From the NCBI RefSeq assembly GCF_900105125.1, contig NZ_LT629750.1, positions 6,475,001-6,539,000 of the forward strand: a DNA stretch of 64,000 nt. The letters run 5' to 3'. This DNA is from Bradyrhizobium canariense. GTDB lineage: Bacteria > Pseudomonadota > Alphaproteobacteria > Rhizobiales > Xanthobacteraceae. The notes under the pieces are model-generated. The model made no database searches, was not told the origin of the DNA, and saw nothing but the letters and a program-made list of their open reading frames with translations. Shown one piece after another: positions 48,457 through 57,661 of this stretch. Every line of letters starts with the position of its first letter. Position 1 is the first letter of the stretch. A program made the translations under genes and the position numbers.

Positions 48457-49997
48457 CCGCGACGTCAGAACTGCTGTTCGAGGGCGGGGATTGGGATTTC
48501 CCGACGTTGCAGCGCATTCACGATGCCTGCGAGGGCATCGCGCGAACCGAGCTTGGGATCGATGTCTATCCCAACCAGATCGAGGTCATCACTGCCGAGC
48601 AGATGCTGGACGCCTATTCTTCGGTCGGCATGCCCCTGTTCTACAAGCATTGGTCGTTCGGCAAGCATTTCGCCCATCAGGAGGCGTCTTACCGCAAGGG
48701 ATTGATGGGCCTTGCCTATGAGATCGTGATCAACAGTTCGCCGTGCATTTCCTATTTGATGGAGGAAAACACCGCGACCATGCAGGCACTGGTGATCGCT
48801 CACGCAGCGTTCGGCCACAATCATTTCTTCAAGAGCAATTATCTCTTCAAGCAATGGACCGATGCCGACGGCATTCTCGACTATCTCGATTTTGCCAAGA
48901 ACTACGTCGCGCAATGCGAGGAGCGTCACGGCCGGCTGGCAGTTGAGCAGACGCTGGATGCCGCGCACGCCCTGATGTCGCACGGGATCGATCGCTATCC
49001 CGGCAAGAAGAAGCTCGATCTCCGCGCCGAAGAAAAGCGCGCCCGAGAGCGCCGGCTGCACCTGGAAAGCGCGTTCAACGATCTGTGGCGGACGGTTCCG
49101 ACTGGAGCGGCCAAGAGCGAAGCGGTATTGAACGTCGAGCGCCGCCGCAATTTGCTCGGGCTGCCGCAGGAAAATCTGCTGTATTTCCTGGAAAAGACGG
49201 CACCACGCCTGCATTCCTGGCAACGCGAACTGCTCCGCATCGTGCGGCACATCGCGCAATATTTTTACCCGCAGAGCCAGACAAAAGTCATGAACGAGGG
49301 CACTGCTACCTACGTGCACTACCGCATCATGAACCGGCTGCACGAACAGGGCCGGATCTCCGACGGAAATTTTCTCGAATTCCTGCAGTCGCACACCAAT
49401 GTGGTGTTTCAGCCTGACTTCGACGATCGGCGTTATTCGGGCTTCAACCCCTACGCGCTTGGCTTTGCCATGATGCAGGACATCGAGCGCATCGTTTCCA
49501 ATCCTGACGATGAGGACCGGGAGTGGTTTCCGGATATCGCGGGAAAGGGCGACGCGACGGCGGTGTTGCGCGACGTCTGGGCCAATTATCGCGATGAAAG
49601 CTTCATTGCTCAATTCCTCAGCCCGCGGCTGATGCGGCACTTCCGCATGTTCCATTTGCATGATGACCCGGAAGAGCGCGCCGGCATCAAGGTCGATGCG
49701 ATCCATGATGCCAGGGGCTATCGTCGTATCCGTCGCGAACTGGCCCGGCAGTACGACGTCGGCTTCATCGATGCCAACATCGAGGTGGTCGATGTCGATC
49801 TGGCCGGCGATCGCCGGCTGATGTTGCGCCATGCCGTCGTGAAGGGCGCGCAACTCAATGATGCCGATGCCAAGCGCGTGCTTCAGCATCTTGCCGATCT
49901 CTGGAGCTATGACGTGTCGCTCGTCGAGGCCGATGCGGCCGGCAATACTGTGAAAGAATACATCGTCACCCCGCGCAAACTCGCCGCGGCTGCGTAA
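48453..49997 (+). CDS. SpoVR family protein
   Basis: A 514-residue SpoVR/YcgB-like protein. Landmark motifs are the opening WDFPTLQRIHDACEGIA, MPLFYKHWSFGKHF, HAAFGHNHFFKSNYLF and MNEGTATYVHYRIMN. In Bacillus the homologue affects spore cortex formation, but in non-sporulating bacteria the role is unknown and is probably linked to PrkA/YeaH. ATGA overlap with yeaH shows coupling; third gene of the set. Confidence 0.95.
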   Translation: MTATSELLFEGGDWDFPTLQRIHDACEGIARTELGIDVYPNQIEVITAEQMLDAYSSVGMPLFYKHWSFGKHFAHQEASYRKGLMGLAYEIVINSSPCISYLMEENTATMQALVIAHAAFGHNHFFKSNYLFKQWTDADGILDYLDFAKNYVAQCEERHGRLAVEQTLDAAHALMSHGIDRYPGKKKLDLRAEEKRARERRLHLESAFNDLWRTVPTGAAKSEAVLNVERRRNLLGLPQENLLYFLEKTAPRLHSWQRELLRIVRHIAQYFYPQSQTKVMNEGTATYVHYRIMNRLHEQGRISDGNFLEFLQSHTNVVFQPDFDDRRYSGFNPYALGFAMMQDIERIVSNPDDEDREWFPDIAGKGDATAVLRDVWANYRDESFIAQFLSPRLMRHFRMFHLHDDPEERAGIKVDAIHDARGYRRIRRELARQYDVGFIDANIEVVDVDLAGDRRLMLRHAVVKGAQLNDADAKRVLQHLADLWSYDVSLVEADAAGNTVKEYIVTPRKLAAAA

Positions 49998-50164
49998 CGG
50001 ACGGCGGGCGTCGCTCGAAGCAGCGCCAGAATGTCGCGTATTGGCGGGACGCGACTGCGCCTTGGCTTGTCCCAACCCGGCAATATGATAGCCTGTCAGT
50101 TCAGCTCCAAATTGCGGGGCCGTCGCTCATGCCGCCGTGGGCAAGCTGCTAGAGAACCCAAACC

Positions 50165-51679
50165 ATGGGTGAAATTCGCAACTTCAAATCGGGCAAGCCA
50201 GGCGGGCCTCCGGGTAGCGCGACGCCGCGGCGTCTTGCCGCGATCATCGCCGGCGACATTGCGGGCTACAGCCGGTTGATGGAACTCGATGAAGAAGGAA
50301 CGCACGGCCGCGTCAAACGGATCGAGCGCGATCTCATCGAGCCCAGCATTGCAGAGCACCACGGAAGGCTCGTCAAAACCACCGGCGACGGCTTTATTGC
50401 CATTTTCGACAGTCCCGTCGAGGCTGTCCGGTGCAGCATCGTCATCCAGCAAAATCTGGTTGGCCGCAACGCGCCGCTTCCGAAGAATTCCTGGATTGAG
50501 TATCGGATTGGCGTCAATCTGGGTGATGTTATCGTCGAAACGGACGACGTTTACGGTGACGGTGTCAACATTGCTTCGCGTCTTGAGGGCCTTGCAGATC
50601 CCGGCCAGGTTTACATCTCAGGCGGCATTTACGAACAGATAAAGCACAAGGTGGTTTGCGGATACGAGTCGCTCGGAGACCGCAAAGTCAAGAACATCAC
50701 CGATCCGGTGAGGGTCTACCGGGTGCTGCCGGACGCAGCCGCTTTCAACAAGACCCGAAAACGACGCGAGAACCTTCTGATTTTTTTGCTGGGCATTACC
50801 TTGTTGATCATCGCCGGCGGTGTTCTCTGGTATCTGCTCTGGCAGCCGCGTGGCAAGGTGGGCGATCAGGCCTCAGCACCGAGCTCGTCTCCGGTCGTGT
50901 TGCCGAAGCTGCGACCGGCGCCTTCGGAATCCGGCGCAGCATCGCCAACGATGCCCTTGTCGCAGCCGTCGGCGACAGCGCCGGCGCAGTCGGCTCCCTC
51001 AGTCCACGAGCCGGAAACGGTCGTGCTTCGAGGCGGCAGCTTCGCGATGGGCAGCAATGAAGACAGCTCGGAAAAGCCGATCCATCAGGTAACGGTCAAG
51101 CCGCTCGCGATCGGTAAATATCCAGTCACGATCCGGGAATGGAATGAATGCGCCGCTGCAAAGGCATGCGCGTTCGTGGCGGCGGGGCAAGATGATGCGC
51201 CTGTCACGAATGTGAGCTGGACCGACGCCCAGCAATATGTCACGTGGCTCGCGGTCACTACCAAAAAGCCTTACCGGCTGCCGAGCGAGGCGGAGTGGGA
51301 ATATGCCGCGCGCGCAGGTACCCAGACGAAATATTGGTGGGGCGAGAAGCTGCAATCCGGCATGGCCAGTTGCAAGGACTGCACCGACGTCGCGGCTATC
51401 GACCAGCCGATCAAGGTCGGAAATTTTAAACCCAATCCATTCGGGCTTTATGACATGGGCGGCGGTGTCGATCAGTGGGTAGAGGATTGCTGGCACAAAA
51501 ATTACCAGGGCGCCCCGGTGGACGGTTCACCGTGGACCGGGGGAGATTGTGCTTCGCATGTTCTTCGGTCAGGCTCCTGGAAGAATGATGCGCGTTACGT
51601 GCGACCGGCCAACCGTGACAGTTACGATACCAATGTTCGGTATCCGACCCATGGATTCCGGGTCGCTCTAACACCTTAG
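50165..51679 (+). CDS. class III nucleotide cyclase fused to a formylglycine-enzyme-like (SUMF1/FGE) domain
   Basis: A 504-residue three-part protein. Residues about 20-195 form a class III adenylate/guanylate cyclase domain, with metal-binding Asp31 in GDIAGYSRLM, KTTGDGFIAIF and VYGDGVNIASRLEGLA. A membrane span (LIFLLGITLLIIAGGVLWYL, about 204-223) and a Pro/Ser-rich linker (about 230-280) follow. The C-terminal domain (about 285-504) has the FGE-sulfatase signatures VLRGGSFAMGSNED, RLPSEAEWEYAARAGT, FGLYDMGG and HGFRVALTP. The usual GNVWEW is altered to GGVDQW. The C-terminal part would lie across the membrane from the cyclase. Cyclic nucleotide production is inferred from conserved motifs. 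Confidence 0.9.
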   Translation: MGEIRNFKSGKPGGPPGSATPRRLAAIIAGDIAGYSRLMELDEEGTHGRVKRIERDLIEPSIAEHHGRLVKTTGDGFIAIFDSPVEAVRCSIVIQQNLVGRNAPLPKNSWIEYRIGVNLGDVIVETDDVYGDGVNIASRLEGLADPGQVYISGGIYEQIKHKVVCGYESLGDRKVKNITDPVRVYRVLPDAAAFNKTRKRRENLLIFLLGITLLIIAGGVLWYLLWQPRGKVGDQASAPSSSPVVLPKLRPAPSESGAASPTMPLSQPSATAPAQSAPSVHEPETVVLRGGSFAMGSNEDSSEKPIHQVTVKPLAIGKYPVTIREWNECAAAKACAFVAAGQDDAPVTNVSWTDAQQYVTWLAVTTKKPYRLPSEAEWEYAARAGTQTKYWWGEKLQSGMASCKDCTDVAAIDQPIKVGNFKPNPFGLYDMGGGVDQWVEDCWHKNYQGAPVDGSPWTGGDCASHVLRSGSWKNDARYVRPANRDSYDTNVRYPTHGFRVALTP

Positions 51680-51698
51680 AGGCCGGAGAGTCCGTTCC

Positions 51699-52124
51699 AT
51701 GAAGATCTTCCGTCACGTCCTGCTGTGTGGAGCGCTGGTGTTGCCCTCGGGCGCCACGCACGCCCAGGGAAAAACCGCACCAAAGGATGTGGTTCTCTAT
51801 TTCATTTCGCCGCACGACGGTGCGACGATCAAGGGCGGCTTCTGGTGCCGTTTCGGCCTGCGCAACATGGGCGTGACTCACGCTGGCGATAATTTCCAGA
51901 ACAGTGGCCACCACCATCTGCTGGTGGACGTGAATGAACCAATCGATCCCAAGGAACCGATTGCGCAGGACAAGTCACATCTTCATTTCGGAGCCGGTCA
52001 AACCGAGGCCTATATCGAGCTTGCGCCCGGTAAACACACGCTTCAGCTGGTGTTGGGTGACGCCCAGCATTATCCGTTCAACCCCCCGGTCGTCTCAAAC
52101 AAGATTACCGTCAGGATCAAATAG
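51699..52124 (+). CDS. DUF4399 domain secreted protein
   Basis: A 141-residue protein with a signal peptide (MKIFRHVLLCGALVLPSG, cleavage near ATHAQ). The mature domain carries SPHDGATIKGGFWCRFGLRNMG and HHHLLVD, ending with PFNPPVVSNKITVRIK, matching DUF4399. The ATG lies 19 bases after the cyclase-FGE gene, suggesting cotranscription. The histidine-rich HHHLLVD and HLHFG could bind metal, but the function is unknown. The IS element follows 21 bases after the stop. Confidence 0.85.
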   Translation: MKIFRHVLLCGALVLPSGATHAQGKTAPKDVVLYFISPHDGATIKGGFWCRFGLRNMGVTHAGDNFQNSGHHHLLVDVNEPIDPKEPIAQDKSHLHFGAGQTEAYIELAPGKHTLQLVLGDAQHYPFNPPVVSNKITVRIK

Positions 52125-52145
52125 AGTTTCTGTGCGCAAACCCTA

Positions 52146-52993
52146 GGTGGTGTGGACTCTAAGGATTCCCTTTTAGGAGCAAATCAGATTCAAGGCTTCT
52201 TTTTGGGAGGCGGCCTTGGGTGTGATGGATCGGTTGGTTTTGAGCGATGCGGCTTGGGAGCGGATGGCGCCTCTGATTATAGGTCGGCCTGACCAGAAAG
52301 GCTCCACCGGGCGCGACAACCGGATGTTCGTGGAAGGTGTGCTGTGGATCGTGCGGACGGGCTCTCCCTGGCGTGATCTTCCGGAAGCGTTCGGGGATTG
52401 GAACAGCGTGTTCCGGCGCTTCAGTCGATGGAGCATCAAGGGTGTTTGGTGGCGGATCTTCGAGGCGATGTCCGACGACCCGGATTTCGAATATCTGATC
52501 GTCGATTCCACCGTCGTCCGGGCGCATCAGCACGCTGCCGGGGCGAAAAAAGGGGGTCTGAAGATCAGGCGCTTGGCCGCTCGCGCGGCGGCCTGAGCAC
52601 CAAGATACATCTGGCCGTTCGCGGCCTGGGATGTCCGGTGCGCTTCACGCTTACCGCAGGTCAGAAGGGCGATGCACCGCAAGCCGCCGCATTGATCGAG
52701 GGATTGCCCGCCGAGATCGTTATGGCCGATACAGCCTATGACGCCGATCATTTGCGCGAAGCCATCGCCGCCAAGGGAGCGCTCGCCGTCATCCCCAACA
52801 ACCCGTCACGCGCGCTCAAATATCCGCTCGACAAACATCTCTATGCCCAGCGCCATCTTGTCGAATGCTGCTTCTCCAAGCTCAAGCAATTCCGCCGCGT
52901 CGCCACCCGCTTCGAAAAGACCGCTCGAAATTACCTTGCCGTCATCACTCTCGCAGCCATCATCTTATGGATGCGATAAGTGTCCACGCCACC
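52146..52993 (+). mobile_element. IS5-family (IS427-like group) insertion sequence, 848 bp
   Basis: Terminal inverted repeats start GGTGGTGTGGACTCTAA on the left and, reading inwards, GGTGGCGTGGACACTTA on the right (14 of 17 matching). A TA, within a CTAG palindrome, flanks both ends and is the likely target duplication. The right end is inside the korB stop codon. It encodes one transposase in two frames. Both ends and the catalytic motifs look intact, so it may be functional. Confidence 0.85.
52216..52979 (+). CDS. IS5-family transposase, expressed by -1 frameshift
   Basis: The first frame covers 52216-52596 (N-terminus MDRLVLSDAAWERMAPL, first catalytic Asp in LIVDSTVVRAHQH). The second overlaps it and runs to 52979, with the other catalytic Asp in VMADTAYDADHLRE and the Glu in HLVECCFSKLKQFRR. 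The joint is an A6G5 run at 52546-52556, where a -1 shift restores a continuous AGAKKGSEDQALGRSRGGLS, giving about 254 residues. The TTG start at 52216 follows GGGAGG by 5 bases; ATG 52225 is an alternative. Confidence 0.88.
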
Positions 52994-54048
52994 TAGCGCA
53001 GGCTGGCGTTGATCTTGTCCAGCGCGGCGGAGCCCGGACACAGCGTTTGCTCGCCGAGCTGGTTAAGCGGCGTGTCGACCGTGTTGAGATGACTGTGCAG
53101 GTCTTCCGATTCCGGATCGACATAGAGCAGCCCGGTGACGATCTGGCCCTTGGCGGCATGCTTCTGCAGGAACGTCATCGCTCCGAGACGATCATGCGGA
53201 TCGTAATCCGCGTCGATCTTGCGCAGCGCCAATTTCGTGCCGTCATGCTGCTCGACCACCGTTACCGAGCCTGGCGCGTAATCGACCGTGATCGGGTCGC
53301 GGCCGGTGATGACGTCAAGGCGGTTCACCGCGTCATTGTGTTCGCGGACATAGTCAAAGCTTTTGGTCGAGCCGGCATGGTTGTTGAAGGCGACGCAGGG
53401 GCTGACGACGTCGATGAAGGCCGCGCCCTTGTGCTGGATCGCGGCAGCAATCAGCGGCACCAATTGGGTCTTGTCGCCGGAAAAGCTGCGCGCCACGAAG
53501 CTGGCGCCAAGCTGCAGCGCGATCGCGACGAGGTCGATGGCGTTGTCGGTGTTCATCACGCCTTTCTTGGACTTCGAACCGCGATCGGCGGTGGCCGAGA
53601 ACTGGCCCTTGGTGAGGCCGTAGACGCCGTTGTTCTCGACGATATAGGTCATGTTGACGCCGCGCCGGATCGAATGCGCGAACTGACCAAAGCCGATCGA
53701 GGCGGAGTCGCCGTCGCCGGAGACGCCGAGATAGATCAAATCGCGGTTGGCGAGATTGGCGCCGGTCAACACCGAGGGCATACGGCCATGGACCGAATTG
53801 AAGCCGTGCGAATTGCCGAGGAAATAGTCCGGCGTTTTCGAAGAGCAGCCGATGCCGGAAATCTTGGCGACGCGGTGCGGCTCGATCGACAGCTCGTAAC
53901 AGGCCTCGATGATCGACGCCGTGATCGAGTCGTGGCCGCAGCCGGCGCACAGCGTCGAAATCTTGCCTTCGTAATCCCGGTGGGTGTAGCCGAGCTCGTT
54001 CTTCGGCAGCCCAGGATGCTGGAATTTCGGCTTGGCGATATAGGTCAT
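52993..54048 (-). CDS. korB: 2-oxoacid:ferredoxin oxidoreductase beta subunit (KorB type)
   Basis: A 351-residue TPP-binding beta subunit. The cysteine motif STLCAGCGHDS (32-42), the TPP-Mg motif GDGDSASIGFGQF and YIVENNGVYGLTKGQ are typical of 2-oxoglutarate or pyruvate:ferredoxin oxidoreductases. It partners with the alpha/gamma subunit directly upstream (4-base overlap) to decarboxylate a 2-oxoacid and reduce ferredoxin. Exact substrate is uncertain; KorAB-type is favoured by the KorA sequence. Its stop codon TAG forms part of the CTAG at the right end of the IS5-family element, but the C-terminus DKINASLR looks complete. Confidence 0.93.
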   Translation of the reverse strand: MTYIAKPKFQHPGLPKNELGYTHRDYEGKISTLCAGCGHDSITASIIEACYELSIEPHRVAKISGIGCSSKTPDYFLGNSHGFNSVHGRMPSVLTGANLANRDLIYLGVSGDGDSASIGFGQFAHSIRRGVNMTYIVENNGVYGLTKGQFSATADRGSKSKKGVMNTDNAIDLVAIALQLGASFVARSFSGDKTQLVPLIAAAIQHKGAAFIDVVSPCVAFNNHAGSTKSFDYVREHNDAVNRLDVITGRDPITVDYAPGSVTVVEQHDGTKLALRKIDADYDPHDRLGAMTFLQKHAAKGQIVTGLLYVDPESEDLHSHLNTVDTPLNQLGEQTLCPGSAALDKINASLR

Positions 54049-55892
54049 GACTTAACCTTGCGGAGCGGGGTCAGTTTGAGCTGATCCTGGTGGGCGCCGA
54101 TGGCACCGGCGATGAAGCGCGCGGTTATCGGCGTGCCGTCATAGTGCAGGATCGGAATCAGCCGGACCGGATCGATCCCGTTCTCGTTGACGATCAGCGA
54201 CCGAAGCTGGGCGTCGCGATTCTGTTCGACCACGTAAACGAAATCATGGTCGGCGATGAAGCTCGCAACGCTGGAGTGGAACGGGAAAGCGCGGATGCGA
54301 AGCCGGTCGAGCTGATGCCCGCGCGCTTCAAGTAACCCGATCGCCTCATCCATGGCCGGGGAGGTCGAGCCGAAATAAATCACGCCATATTTGGTGGGCT
54401 TGGCGGCGTTGGCCTGCAACGGCCGCGGCACCATGTCCTGGGCGGTTTCGAACTTGCGCACCAGCCGCTGCATGTTGTCGGCGTAAACAGAGCCTTCTTC
54501 GGAATAGCGCGCGTAACGGTCGCGCGAAGTGCCGCGGGTGAAGAACGAGCCTTTGGTGGGGTGCGTGCCGGGATAGGTGCGGTACGGGATGCCGTCGCCG
54601 TCGACGTCAAGATAGCGGCCGAAGTCGCGTCCCTCGTCCAGCATCTCCGCCGTCATCACCTTGCCGCGGTCGTATTGCCGCGCGTCATCCCACTTCAGCG
54701 GGCGGCAGAGCCGGTGGTTCATGCCGATATCGAGATCGAGCATCAGGAAGATCATGGTCTGCAGGCGTTCAGCGAGGTCGAACGATTGCGCGGCAAACTC
54801 AAAAGCTTCGGCCGGGTCTTCGGGGAACAGCAGCACATGCTTGGTGTCGCCATGCGAGGCATAGGCGCAGGCGATGATGTCGCATTGCTGGGTACGCGTC
54901 GGCATGCCGGTCGAAGGGCCGGCGCGCTGCACATTCATGATCACGGCGGGAATTTCGGCGAAATAAGACAGGCCGATGAATTCGGTCATCAGCGAGATGC
55001 CGGGCCCGGAGGTCGCGGTGAAGGCGCGCGCGCCGTTCCACGACGCGCCGATCACGATACCGATCGAGGCCAGTTCGTCCTCGCCCTGAACGATGGCGTA
55101 TTGCGCCTTGCCGGTTTCGGGATCGTGCCGCAACTTCTTGCAATGGCTGGTGAAAGCATCGGCCAGCGACGACGACGGCGTGATCGGATACCACGCGCAT
55201 ACAGTGGCGCCGCCATAAACCGCGCCAAGCGCCGCGGCGCTGTTGCCTTCGATGAAAATGCGATCGCCAACCTTGTCGGCTTTCTTGACGCGCAGGCCGA
55301 TCGGGCATTTGAGGTTTTGCAGCGCCCAGTCGCGGCCGAGATGCAAAGCGTGAACGTTGGATGAGAGCAGCTTTTCCTTGCCCTTGTATTGCTCGCCGAT
55401 CAGCTGCTCGACCAGTTTCGGATCCATGTCGAGTAGCGCACACAGCGCGCCGAGATAGATGATGTTCTTGAATAGCTGGCGCTGGCGCGGATCGGTATAG
55501 GTCGAGTTGGTGATCGCAGTCAGCGGCACGCCGATAACCGTGATATCGGCGCGGAATTTCGAAGACGGCATCGGCTTGGTCGAGTCGTAGAACAGATAAC
55601 CGCCGGGCTCGATCGAGGCGATGTCCTTGTCCCAGGTCTGCGGGTTCATCGCCACCATCATGTCGACGCCGCCGCGCGCGCCGAGATGGCTGTCCTCGGT
55701 CACCCGCACTTCATACCAGGTCGGCAGGCCCTGGATGTTCGAGGGGAAAACGTTGCGCGGCGATACCGGCACGCCATGGCGCAGGATCGAACGGGCGAAT
55801 AGCTCGTTGGCGCTGGCCGAACCCGAACCATTGACGTTGGCGAAGCGGACGACGAAGTCGTTTACGCTGCTGATCGGGCTTTGGACTGACAT
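54045..55892 (-). CDS. korA: 2-oxoacid:ferredoxin oxidoreductase gamma-alpha fused subunit (KorA type)
   Basis: A 615-residue subunit with the gamma domain (about 1-190, including RGGVDMMVAMNPQTWDKDI) followed by the alpha domain (YPITPSSSLADAF, AFTATSGPGISLMTEFIGLS, NVQRAGPSTGMPTRTQQCD). The start at 55892 (MSVQSPISSVNDFVVRF) lies inside the 3' end of the preceding GltD-like gene, a 31-base overlap. A gamma-alpha fusion of this type is typical of actinobacterial and alphaproteobacterial KorA. Works with KorB downstream. Confidence 0.93.
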   Translation of the reverse strand: MSVQSPISSVNDFVVRFANVNGSGSASANELFARSILRHGVPVSPRNVFPSNIQGLPTWYEVRVTEDSHLGARGGVDMMVAMNPQTWDKDIASIEPGGYLFYDSTKPMPSSKFRADITVIGVPLTAITNSTYTDPRQRQLFKNIIYLGALCALLDMDPKLVEQLIGEQYKGKEKLLSSNVHALHLGRDWALQNLKCPIGLRVKKADKVGDRIFIEGNSAAALGAVYGGATVCAWYPITPSSSLADAFTSHCKKLRHDPETGKAQYAIVQGEDELASIGIVIGASWNGARAFTATSGPGISLMTEFIGLSYFAEIPAVIMNVQRAGPSTGMPTRTQQCDIIACAYASHGDTKHVLLFPEDPAEAFEFAAQSFDLAERLQTMIFLMLDLDIGMNHRLCRPLKWDDARQYDRGKVMTAEMLDEGRDFGRYLDVDGDGIPYRTYPGTHPTKGSFFTRGTSRDRYARYSEEGSVYADNMQRLVRKFETAQDMVPRPLQANAAKPTKYGVIYFGSTSPAMDEAIGLLEARGHQLDRLRIRAFPFHSSVASFIADHDFVYVVEQNRDAQLRSLIVNENGIDPVRLIPILHYDGTPITARFIAGAIGAHQDQLKLTPLRKVKS

Positions 55893-57661
55893 GATGTACC
55901 CGCGTGAGTCATATCGATGAGGTATTTCTGCATGTCCCAGGCGCCAGTGGGACAACGTTCGGCGCACAGCCCGCAATGCAGGCAGACGTCTTCGTCCTTT
56001 ACCATCACGCGTCCGGTCTTGAGGCCGTCCGCGACATAGAGCGCCTGGTCGTGATGAGGCGACGGGGCTTTCAGCCGCTCACGCAAATCGGTTTCCTCGC
56101 CGTTTTGGGTGAAGGTGATGCAGTCCATCGGGCAGATGTCGACGCAGGCGTCGCATTCGATGCACAGCGGCGCGGTGAAGACCGTCTGGATATCGCAGTT
56201 CAGGCAGCGCTGGGCTTCGCCGAGCGCAAGCTTGACGTCGTAGCCGAGCTCGACTTCGGTGCGGATGTCCTTCAGTGCGACGACCTTGTCGCGATGCGGC
56301 ACCTTGAAGCGCTTGTCGGCGGAGATGTCGTTGTCGTAGCTCCACTCGTGGATGCCCATCTTCTGCGACGAGATCTGCACTTCGGGAAGCGGCCGTTCGT
56401 GGATGTCCTCGCCGGAAATGAGCTTGTGAATCGACAGCGCAGCATCGTGGCCGTGCGCCACCGCCCAGATGATGTTCTTGGGGCCGAACGCGGCGTCGCC
56501 GCCGAAGAACACCTTTGGATTGGTCGAGCCCATGGTCGTGGGATCGACCTTCGGCATATCCCATTTGTCGAACTCGATGCCGCAATCGCGTTCGATCCAG
56601 GGGAATGCATTCTCCTGGCCGACCGCCACCAGCACGTCGTCGCAGGCAATCGTCTGGTCCGGCTCGCCCGAGGGAACCAGGCTGCGCCTGCCCTTGGCAT
56701 CGTACTCAGCCTTCACCTTCTGGAAGGTGACGCCGGTCAGCTTGCCATTGTCGTGAACGAACGCGACCGGCACCATGAAATTGAGGATCGGAATATCCTC
56801 GTGAAGCGCATCTTCCTTCTCCCAGGGCGAGGCCTTCATCTCCTCGAAGCCGGAACGCACGATCACCTTGACGTCTTCGCCGCCGAGGCGGCGCGCGGTG
56901 CGGCAGCAATCCATCGCGGTGTTGCCGCCGCCGAGCACGATCACGCGTTTGCCGATCTTGTCGGTGTGGCCGAACGAGACGCTGGAGAGCCAGTCGATGC
57001 CGATGTGAATATTCCTGGCCGCTTCCTTGCGGCCGGGAACATCGAGCTCTCGGCCGCGCGGTGCGCCGGACCCGACAAAGATCGCGTCATAGTTTTCGCC
57101 GAGCAGCTTCTTGAGGCTGTCGATGCGCTGGCCGCCTTTGAACTCAATGCCGAGATTGAGGATGTAATCGGTTTCTTCGTCGATCACGGAATCGGGAAGG
57201 CGGAATTTCGGAATCTGCGACCGCATCATGCCGCCTGCCTTCGGGTCGGCGTCGAACACGGTGCAGTGATAGCCGAGCGGCGCGAGATCGCGGGCAACCG
57301 CAAGCGACGCCGGACCGCCGCCGATCAGCGCAATGCGCTTGCCGTTTTTCGGCAACGGCCGCGGCATCCGATGTTTGACATCGTCCTTGAAGTCGGCGGC
57401 GACCCGCTTCAGCCGGCAGATCGCGACCGGCGTCTCCTCGACGCGGCCGCGGCGGCACGCGGGTTCGCATGGACGATCGCAGGTGCGTCCCAGGATTCCG
57501 GGAAACACGTTCGATCTCCAATTGATCATGTAGGCGTCGCTATAACGCCCTTCAGCGATCAGCCGGATGTACTCGGGAACGGGCGTGTGCGCGGGGCAGG
57601 CCCACTGGCAGTCGACAACTTTATGAAAGTAATCGGGCGCAGAGATATCAGTCGGTTTCAT
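55862..57661 (-). CDS. GltD-like FAD/NAD(P)-binding oxidoreductase with two [4Fe-4S] ferredoxin motifs
   Basis: About 599 residues. The N-terminal Fe-S domain of GltD type has CQWACPAHTPVPEYI and CDRPCEPACRRG; two Rossmann domains follow (RIALIGGGPASLAVARDL and VIVLGGGNTAMDCCR). The C-terminus holds CIECDACVDICPMDC and CLHCGLCAERCPTGA, an 8Fe ferredoxin-like unit. It would move electrons between NAD(P)H and ferredoxin-like clusters. The start at 57661 (MKPTDISAPDYFHKVVD) is preferred since GGAG lies 9 bases ahead, while the ATG three codons earlier abuts it. First gene of the KorAB unit. Confidence 0.9.
   Translation of the reverse strand: MKPTDISAPDYFHKVVDCQWACPAHTPVPEYIRLIAEGRYSDAYMINWRSNVFPGILGRTCDRPCEPACRRGRVEETPVAICRLKRVAADFKDDVKHRMPRPLPKNGKRIALIGGGPASLAVARDLAPLGYHCTVFDADPKAGGMMRSQIPKFRLPDSVIDEETDYILNLGIEFKGGQRIDSLKKLLGENYDAIFVGSGAPRGRELDVPGRKEAARNIHIGIDWLSSVSFGHTDKIGKRVIVLGGGNTAMDCCRTARRLGGEDVKVIVRSGFEEMKASPWEKEDALHEDIPILNFMVPVAFVHDNGKLTGVTFQKVKAEYDAKGRRSLVPSGEPDQTIACDDVLVAVGQENAFPWIERDCGIEFDKWDMPKVDPTTMGSTNPKVFFGGDAAFGPKNIIWAVAHGHDAALSIHKLISGEDIHERPLPEVQISSQKMGIHEWSYDNDISADKRFKVPHRDKVVALKDIRTEVELGYDVKLALGEAQRCLNCDIQTVFTAPLCIECDACVDICPMDCITFTQNGEETDLRERLKAPSPHHDQALYVADGLKTGRVMVKDEDVCLHCGLCAERCPTGAWDMQKYLIDMTHAGTSCQSKARSAA

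Noticed and set aside
52985..53010. Possible truncation of korB by the insertion sequence
   Set aside because: The C-terminus DKINASLR and the total length look complete; the target is the stop codon itself.
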